Shown one piece after another: positions 57,325-64,000 of a stretch of DNA of 64,000 nucleotides (within the stretch, counting starts at the first letter, position 1; each line of letters opens with the position of its first letter). The notes under the pieces are model-generated. The model had not been told where the DNA came from, did not search any database, and saw nothing but the letters and a program-made list of their open reading frames with translations. The stretch lies in contig OX352772.1 of NCBI GenBank assembly GCA_947095535.1, positions 40,753,445 through 40,817,444 of the forward strand, in the 5' to 3' direction. Made by a program: the position numbers and the translations under genes. The stretch comes from Poecilobothrus nobilitatus (lineage: Eukaryota > Arthropoda > Insecta > Diptera > Dolichopodidae).

Positions 57325-57444
57325 ACAGGAAGTGTTTCCTTGATTGATTGATTGATTTGAGATTTATTTACAAAATTAATTTTACAAATAAATGTTTTGG
57401 ACCTTTACAATTGGTATGTGAACTAGACAGGAAGTGTTTGCTTG
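57325..57444 (-). mobile_element. Short LINE 3'-end insertion with 18-bp target duplication
   Basis: ACAGGAAGTGTTTCCTTG (57325-57342) and ACAGGAAGTGTTTGCTTG (57427-57444) flank 84 bp. On the minus strand that insert reads AATTGTAAAGGTCCAAAACA ... GTAAATAAATCTCAAATCAA and ends in (TCAA)n. A severely 5'-truncated insert with a short-repeat tail and a long target duplication is the hallmark of LINE retrotransposition. (TCAA)n-type tails are known in several arthropod LINE clades. No coding sequence remains. Confidence 0.85.
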
Positions 57445-58309
57445 TGTGTTCTACATTAATTTAATCTATGATGAAAAACTATTAAAGAATAGGAATGGAC
57501 TTATTCTAATCCATTAATTTATTTTTATTATTCATCAAGATCTGTTTATAAAAAAATTTATAACTATAATATAATTGGTATAAATCAAATTCAAACTTAA
57601 ATTTAAAGCTCAAAATTATTATTTTACGTTTCTTTATTTTATTAAAATTTTTTTTTTAATGTTTTTAATCTATAATATCTTTTAATATTAAACCAAAAAT
57701 TTTTAAAAATAACCCATCTCCAAAATTTTATCAAAATAAAAGATATTTTATTTTCTCAATAGCATATTAAAATTCCTAAAAATAAAAAAAATTTTTTGTT
57801 TCGAACAATTTCAATAAATAAATTTTGTATTAATTTATATATCTAAATATTTATAAAAAGATACAATATCGAAAAATACCTGTACAATGTACGATGCTTT
57901 TATTAAATATTTTAAAATAACATATTATCAAAAAAAAAAAAGCAAAACCAAAAATACCAAATAAAATTAATGTATAAACAGGTATTTTTAAATTTTTTTT
58001 GTTTTCAAAAATGCTAATAAAAACTTTTTCTTTTTTATTTTTAATTTATTTTCTTTAATATTTAACTTTATGCTCAATTATTTTGTCAGTTCACCAGTCA
58101 TTCTATGAGATTTACTTTAACTAATAGAAACTACTCTATTTTGGCTCAGTGCATTCTTCAAACATGGAATTAAAAATAAAATTGATATAATAATACAAAT
58201 TATTGTGTCCAGGCACACTACTGTTCATTTCCTGAATAAGATTTAAAAAAAATTTACTAGAACTTCATTACTATTTTTTTATACCTCCTCTCAAGATTAT
58301 TTTACATGA
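57445..58309. other. AT-rich non-coding, nothing recognised
   Basis: No supported feature. Confidence 0.5.
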
Positions 58310-58490
58310 AAGAACGAGTGTAATTCATGACCACCCCTACACTGATGTTCTAAGATGGCGTAACACATCTTATAGAAATTCGATTATTATGTGCACGTTC
58401 TGGTATCAGACGGCATTACAAAGTTGTTAACTCGTATGTGAATGTTTTGAAAACGTTTAAGAATAGCATTAACATCTTTCTTGACAGTGC
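58310..58490 (+). pseudogene. LINE (Jockey/CR1-type) C-terminal relic
   Basis: One frame reads HERTSVIHDHPYTDVLRWRN, then TSYRNSIIMCTFWYQTALQS and C, stop. This parallels the 'HPY-x-V-x-x-x-R-x-x-x-x-x-x-SF-x-x-RT-x-x-LWN-x-LP' block near the end of many arthropod LINE polyproteins, with the RT-x-LWN part mutated (CTFWYQT). Several stops follow. It is older than the equivalent fragment at 39811. Confidence 0.5.
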
Positions 58491-60214
58491 TTCTTCCAAC
58501 ATAATTTTAAATTTCCTAGATCTCATTTTACCAAGATTCCTTTGCACATCCTTAATCCATAAACCAAACTGTGCATTATTATCGGTTATAATGTAGCAGC
58601 TAATTCAAACAAATATATTATATCAAACTATTTTTCTAATTGTAATTGTGATATTATACTATTTTTAAATTGTGCAACAGAAACCTTCCATATATAATAT
58701 CTTCCTATCTGTTATGTAATTAAGAAAAAATGAAAAACTACATAAAGTCAGTATTTTTTTTTTTTATCATATTATAAATTAGTTTTCCAATTTATATGAA
58801 AACTTTCTACTCTAAATTCTTGAATAATTATTAGGCTTGAGGATATTTGAGGATAGATATACTGAGGAGGGATATACTGAGGATATTTTATACCATTACA
58901 GGAGGCAAAAAAGTTTTAGTAATTTAAAATTTCAGTCATTAATAGGTTTTGTAATGTCTTATTCGATTTGGTAATGCCGCAATTTCGGTTATAAGGGGTT
59001 TTAACGGAACTCCGTTCGGCAGACGTGCCAAAAGGTTAGAACTTCCCTCATAAGAAGCTGCTAAAATGAAGAGGAAAAGAAATCATTATTCACCTATTCA
59101 TCAAGCTCTGAAAATAAGAAGTTTCTGGTTTTACAATGGTTTGTAATAAGCTCCCAGTTGTTTAGTTAGCAAAAAACTAATCTAGGAATTTACAACAGGC
59201 CTAAACTGGTCTAAGTATGCATCTACAGCCCCTTTTTACTTACCTATACCTACCTACCTATTTAAGAGGTTTGGTATTTTGTAATTTATTTAAAACAAAT
59301 TTAAACAGTTTAAGAATTTAATATTATTATGAGATATTTTAGCTTACACAAGCTTTAAAACATCAAAAGATTTAGAAGTTGTTAATTACCTCAATTTTAA
59401 ATTAAAGAGAAATATGTCAAGTTGATTTGATGTAAACGTCAATATAATTAATAACTTAATATAGTAAGAAGATCATAATTAATTTTATTTAAAACACGTT
59501 CTTCTAATTATAACTTTTTTTTCATATTTTTCAATTAATAGTGTTGTCTGGTCTAATTTCAATAATAAAATAAATTTAATTTCTCAAAAAAAAGTTCTAT
59601 AGGAAACAAAAACAAAAATAAAAGAAAAGGTGTATGAAAATAACATCACGTATTATTTTGGATAAAATAACGACACGTTTTCAAATATTCTACGATTTTT
59701 TCATATTCAATTTTTTGTATTTTTTATTTTTAGAAAAAAAAACAAAAAATAAAATACTTAACTATTAATTTCTATTTCTTTTATATTTAAAAATCAACAA
59801 TATTTCATTATAATTTTGTTTTTTTTTTTTTGCGAAATTTTGTGTTAATAAAATAATATACACCGTTTTTTTTTTTTTTTTTTTTTTGGTTAATTAAATA
59901 GGGGCTGTTATATTTTTCCACACCTTGTCATATGGATAATTAGAAACAAAAAAAATATTTATATTATTACATATTAATTGTAATCAATTATAAGAATTAA
60001 ATTAACATTCTTTTTTTAAATTGTTTGGTTGGTTGATTTTGTGGTGTTTTAAAAAAAAAATACAAAAAAAAGAAGCGCAATAAAATAAATCAAAATTTAA
60101 CCATTTTATTTTGATTTAAGTATTTGAAGAAATTCAATGTTACGCTAAATTTTTAATTATAATATTATATAAGTATGCAATAAGTCATGTGAATCTTATA
60201 TGCAGTATGATTTG
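58491..60214. other. AT-rich non-coding; unidentified less AT-rich patch at 58950-59230
   Basis: 58950-59230 contains AATTTCGGTTATAAGGGGTT, AACGGAACTCCGTTCGGCAG and CCTCATAAGAAGCTGCTAAA, with a hairpin AACGGAACTCCGTT. No family was recognised. The rest is AT-rich. Confidence 0.45.
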
Positions 60215-60227
60215 CATAAACAGGAAT

Positions 60228-60355
60228 ACGTACAAAATCCCCGAGAATTAAATCCCTAAAAACAAAAACCCCAAAAATAAACTCTCCAAAAACAAAATCC
60301 CCAAAAACAAAGTCCCGAAGATAAAAACCCCAAAAACAAAGTCCAAAAAGAAAAA
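60228..60355 (+). repeat. Minisatellite array, CCCCAAAAACAAAAT-type unit
   Basis: About eight units on the plus strand with alternating CCCC, CCCT, CTCC and CCCG cores separated by AAAAACAAA(A/G). Left terminal array of the composite element. Confidence 0.8.
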
Positions 60356-60947
60356 TATTTTTTTATGCGTTTAAAAATTAAAAACAATCAATCCTTAACA
60401 TATTTTGAATACTTATATTTTTTTTTACCATAAATTATGTTTTAATATTGACATCAGTGGTTAGTAACGAAATATAAAGTCCCGCATAATGAAAAATACT
60501 AATTTTTTAAAAAGGAAGCATATTCTAGAATTGATTACAAAACAGGGTATTTATAGAATATTTATATATAATACTAGCTAATACTCGCTGTGAGTTGCTA
60601 AGCCCTTCAATAAATAAAACATATGGCTTTTTAATTAAATATGTGGGTTAACAAATTCCAAGTCTGTTAATAGAGTTAACTCCACTGTTAAAGAGCAAGC
60701 AACACGTATACAAAATTTGAAGTCAATCGGTCAAACCGTTTTTATTTTAAAGCGAAAAAGTTCAAATATTTGCATGAAAACCCCAACTTGGCAGATCGTT
60801 AGAGCAAAATTGTTAGCCCAGAAACACTTCCCGTACCTAAAAACCTTTATATACAAATTTTCATTATGATTGGCTGAGTAGTTTAGGAGACTATAAATCA
60901 CAAATAAACAGACAAACATTTACTTTTATAAGATATGTGAGATTCTA

Positions 60948-61365
60948 AATTAGGAGGAATTTTAAAATTGAATTCCAAGTCAGAGTTTTTCCTTCATCCA
61001 ATATATTTATAATATGCAAAATTTTGACTTAGGAGAGATTTTAAAGTTGATTACAAAATTAAAGTTTTGATAATTTATTTAGCAGGATTTTAGGACAGGC
61101 GGTTTCCATTATTTTATATACCTAGGTGTTGAAATATGTATGTAAAAATAATAATTTAGACGGATTTTGGAGTTGGATTGAAAATCAGGGTAGTTCCCTT
61201 CATTCAAAATATTTGTATTTATGTTTATGAGAAATTTTGAATTAGGAGGGACTTTTAAGTTGGAAAAAATATTTATATGTATATGCTATTGATTCTGAAT
61301 TAGGAGGCATTTTAGATTTGCTTAAAAAATCAGGGTTGATCCCATCAGAAAAGTCTTAACGAATC
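60948..61365. repeat. Five or six tandem units, ATTAGGAGGxATTTTAAAGTTG type
   Basis: Unit starts near 60948, 61022, 61083, 61155, 61230 and 61291. Consensus: AATTAGGAGG(G/A)ATTTTA, AAGTTG(G/A)ATT, AAAATCAGGGTT, TCCCTTCAT, then TATATTTAT-rich spacer. The units are diverged and of unequal length. Confidence 0.75.
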
Positions 61366-61479
61366 ACAGACTTCAATATCAATACATAATTATTTAAGAT
61401 AATAAATATGTTTACAAAATAATAATAATGTACTGGATACATTGAAACATTTTTTTTAAAAGCATAAAAAATAACATTA

Positions 61480-61572
61480 TTCTTTTTGGCGACTTTCTTT
61501 TTGGAGATTTTGTTTTTGGGAATTTTGTTTTTGACAATTTTGGCTTGGGGATTTTATGACCAATCCCCATAA
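61480..61572 (-). repeat. Minisatellite array, inverted partner
   Basis: Read on the minus strand: AAAATCCCC, CAAAATTGTC, AAAAACAAAATTCCC, AAAAACAAAATCTCC, AAAAAGAAAGTCGCC. The same unit type as 60228-60355, in the opposite orientation. Confidence 0.8.
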
Positions 61573-61577
61573 ACCTT

Positions 61578-63704
61578 TAGAATTAAATAAATTGAAAAAA
61601 AAAAAATTTTTTTTTATAATAAATTCTCATTATATTATGATTCTTTTGCTTATTTCATGATATACATACATATATATATGTACCCATTTTATTTTCAATT
61701 CTATAATTAATTAGAAATTTAAAAAAAAAAAATAAAAATTAATTATTAATTATTTATATAAAATGCACAATTTTAAAGTGCACTGTATCATTTAATTTAA
61801 AAATATGTAGGTATTATTATTAAAGACGAAAATTAAAAGAAAAATTTTGGCATTAAATAAAATTTTAATAGAGTTTATAAGAGAAATACCCAGAAATTTC
61901 TAATAATAATTTGTAATTAAATATATTAATTTATTTATTCTAAAAAAGTATTCATATATTTATTTATTTATATAATTAAATATAAAAAAAACTACCAAAT
62001 ATGTACAAAAATAATTGCATATCACGAAGGCGTAAAATATTTTCCTTTTTTAATAATGATATCTTTTTAATGTAATATTTTATAAAATTGTGATAATTAA
62101 AATATTATTTAATTGAAGCCTTAAAGTACAAAACAAAAGAAATCATTCTTCTCCAAATTGTAAACCAATATCAAATTTTTTTTCTCACCGAATGGTCTGT
62201 TGGTCTTAATTAAAATTAAAAAATTACAAAATACTTCTTCTACTTTTTTGAAACCAAAAATTTTTAGTCATCTTCAAATTCTTAATTAAAAATTTTTGTC
62301 ATTTACTAAAAATTCTCTATATCAATTTTTCTTAATTTACAACACTATGAAATTTGTTCGAAATCAAATATGAAATGATTTCGTCAGAAAATTTTGGTTT
62401 TTTTTTTTTGAATTTATCTCATTTTTAATTTTATCAATTTTTTCGAAGTTTTTTCATTATGAAATATGTTCGACAAAATAAAAATGAAATAAAGTGAAAG
62501 ATAAAACTGATTTAAAATTTTTCAAGAAATCCTTAAATAAAAATTCAAAAGCCAAAGTCCACAAAAAAGTAATCTGCAAAAATAATCCATCACAACAAAA
62601 AACCCATAAATTCAAAATCTTGTAAAATTATCTTTAGTTTAGAATCAGAAATATACAATAATATATATGCATATTGTAAAAAAGCCAAATAACCCTAATT
62701 TTGTATTCAACCTTAAAATTTTTTTTAATTATTTTTGTTATATACGCATTTCAACAACAAAGTACTTTAAATTGTGAAAGCTGCCACACCCAAACCCGCG
62801 CTAAACATATTATTGAAACCCTGACTTTAAAATGTTTACTAAATAAATCGATCTTATTTCATTATGAAGCAAGTTTGAACAATTTTTTAAAATTCGAACT
62901 TATTTCATTTCCATATTTGATTTTTAATCTTTCGAAGTTATATAGTGGACCTCATTTCATAAAATAAAGTCGAAAAAAAAAATGGGATCTTGTAATTTGT
63001 TTTTTAATTTATCGAAGTTATTTCTGTAGCGCCTAATTTACCCTCTGTTTCAGTTTTTTTTTCTTTGGGTGAAATTTAATTAAGAAAAAAAAAAAAATAG
63101 TTTTGCCTTATTACTACACTTTATCGATTGTTGATACAAAATACTTTCTCTGTAATTTCGAAACTATATTTTACTATTACTATTAGTAATATTTTATTTT
63201 ACCTATCACTTTCGATGGTTTGGCTCGATTTTTTGACTCTATTTCTAAATAGATAAGGTTAATAATTATCTGATTGTCACTCGGGACCTTTTCAAAATTA
63301 AGGAAAATTGGAATCAAACAAAATTTGAAATGTTATGAGGAAGGATACCGAAAAATTCGAAATTTTAAGAATAAAAAAAAATTTTACTTTGTAATTCATT
63401 TATAGAAAATATTTTGAAATCACAGAATTTTTTAACTGAATAAAAATGATTGATTTTTTTTTATATTATTTTTTTACAAGATAAGGATGTTTATTACAAA
63501 TTTTAAAATTTAAAAGTAAAAAAAAATCAAGAATACACATAATTGGTACAATATTTTAAAAGGAAATTAAGGAGCGATTAAATTGAACAATAATTAAAAT
63601 AATTGAAAAAAAAAGAAGAATTTTAGAGAAGTTTGAATATGTTTAATAAAAACTCCATCATATAAAATTATTTTATAGATATCTGATTAAAACACAAGGT
63701 TCCA
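61578..63704. other. AT-rich non-coding, nothing recognised
   Basis: Several ATGAAAT(A/T)TGTTCGA motifs (62348, 62460) recur without a clear unit. An 88-codon open frame at 62701-62967 shows no family motif. No gene is supported. Confidence 0.5.
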
Positions 63705-63825
63705 CGAATGCATAAAATTGAGTTTTGAACTCAAATTTCACTTTTTCAAACAAAACTTATGAATTCAAGTGTATTTTTTGTTTGAAAAAGTGGTATTTGA
63801 GTTCAAGCCTATTTTTATGCATTCG
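63705..63825. mobile_element. Small foldback element / long hairpin
   Basis: The left arm is CGAATGCATAAAATTGAGTT, TTGAACTCAAATTTCACTTT, TTCAAACAAAA. The reverse complement of the right arm is CGAATGCATAAAAATAGGCT, TGAACTCAAATACCACTTTT, TCAAACAAAAAATAC. That gives about 50 bp per arm with few mismatches and a loop of about 20 nt (CTTATGAATTCAAGTGTAT). It has no coding capacity. Target duplication not resolved. Confidence 0.8.
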
Positions 63826-64000
63826 ATCCAAAATTTTACACCTAAGGTTTTACCTTAAACTCAAAATCTGGGACTTTATATATATTAAACTTTAAAACTA
63901 TGCTCGTCGTTTTAAATAATCATTTTGATAATTTTTGTTTTATTCAGCTAAAAAAAATTTTTAAAAATCATTTAAAAAAATTATTGTATGTATAAAAATC
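63826..64000. other. AT-rich non-coding, nothing recognised
   Basis: No supported feature up to the window edge. Confidence 0.5.

Larger units (their letters stand above)
60215..61577. mobile_element. Composite element with inverted minisatellite ends
   Basis: The left end (about 60228-60355) is an array of ~13-18-bp units of the type CCCCAAAAACAAAAT. The right end (about 61480-61572) is the same array on the opposite strand. The outermost blocks also match inversely: TACAAAATCCCCGAG on the left, CATAAAATCCCCAAG in the right-end reverse complement. The interior has a segment (60578-60940) with GCTAATACTCGCTGTGAGTT, TTGAAGTCAATCGGTCAAAC and AACAGACAAACA, in the style of dispersed insect repeats. 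Five or six ~70-100-bp tandem units follow (60948-61365). There is no open frame, so it is non-autonomous. A foldback-like DNA element is the simplest reading. Confidence 0.7.

Noticed and set aside
60228..60355. CRISPR-like array
   Set aside because: The units are too short, contiguous and A-rich, with no unique spacers, and the genome is eukaryotic. It is a minisatellite.

Overview
The window looks like intergenic and intronic DNA from an arthropod nuclear genome, most probably an AT-rich fly. It is extremely A+T-rich by eye, dense in homopolymer runs, and contains only one long host coding region. The fly assignment is inference. It rests on TACATATGTA-like spacing motifs, a dispersed repeat with an ACGGACGGAC core of the kind common in Diptera, an Inr+DPE core promoter and the compact-codon AT bias of the gene. 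No rRNA, CRISPR or bacterial-type operon is present.

The only convincing host gene lies on the minus strand. A single uninterrupted coding exon of 1,398 codons (33598-37792) encodes a low-complexity, Ser/Lys/Asn/Asp-rich, probably largely disordered protein that I cannot assign to a named gene. The exon ends at a textbook splice donor (G|GTAAGAG). About 700 nt upstream of the ATG is an Inr (TCAGTC) with an exact-match DPE at +28 to +32, which is the best promoter candidate in the window. The next exon was not found, so 1-33597 is most simply read as a very large intron crowded with transposon debris.

The rest is a transposon graveyard. A tRNA-derived SINE family has at least seven copies in two subfamilies that share a tRNA-like head but have unrelated tails. 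Several copies carry clear target-site duplications. A 5'-truncated Jockey/I-like LINE (42773-45377) sits between perfect 14-bp target-site duplications. A second, more decayed stretch (46802-48345) holds a PHD-finger ORF1 relic and an RTE-like reverse-transcriptase relic. Smaller LINE scraps lie at 23722-23945, 39811-40120, 57343-57426 and 58310-58490.

Non-autonomous DNA elements include a clear Tc1/mariner-type MITE flanked by TA (20473-20844), a 371-bp TIR element (28988-29358), a TIR element with internal tandem repeats (7534-8154), two foldback elements (13241-13498, 63705-63825) and less certain ones at 1588-2038 and 41931-42684. The structurally oddest element is 60215-61577. It has CCCCAAAAACAAAAT-type arrays in opposite orientation at its two ends and five or six ~70-100-bp tandem units between them. 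A near-identical ~151-bp sequence of unknown nature occurs twice, 3.77 kb apart (17611 and 21380). Three copies of a composite repeat with the ACGGAC core occur near 12.3-13.1, 49.1-50.0 and 54.2-54.7 kb.
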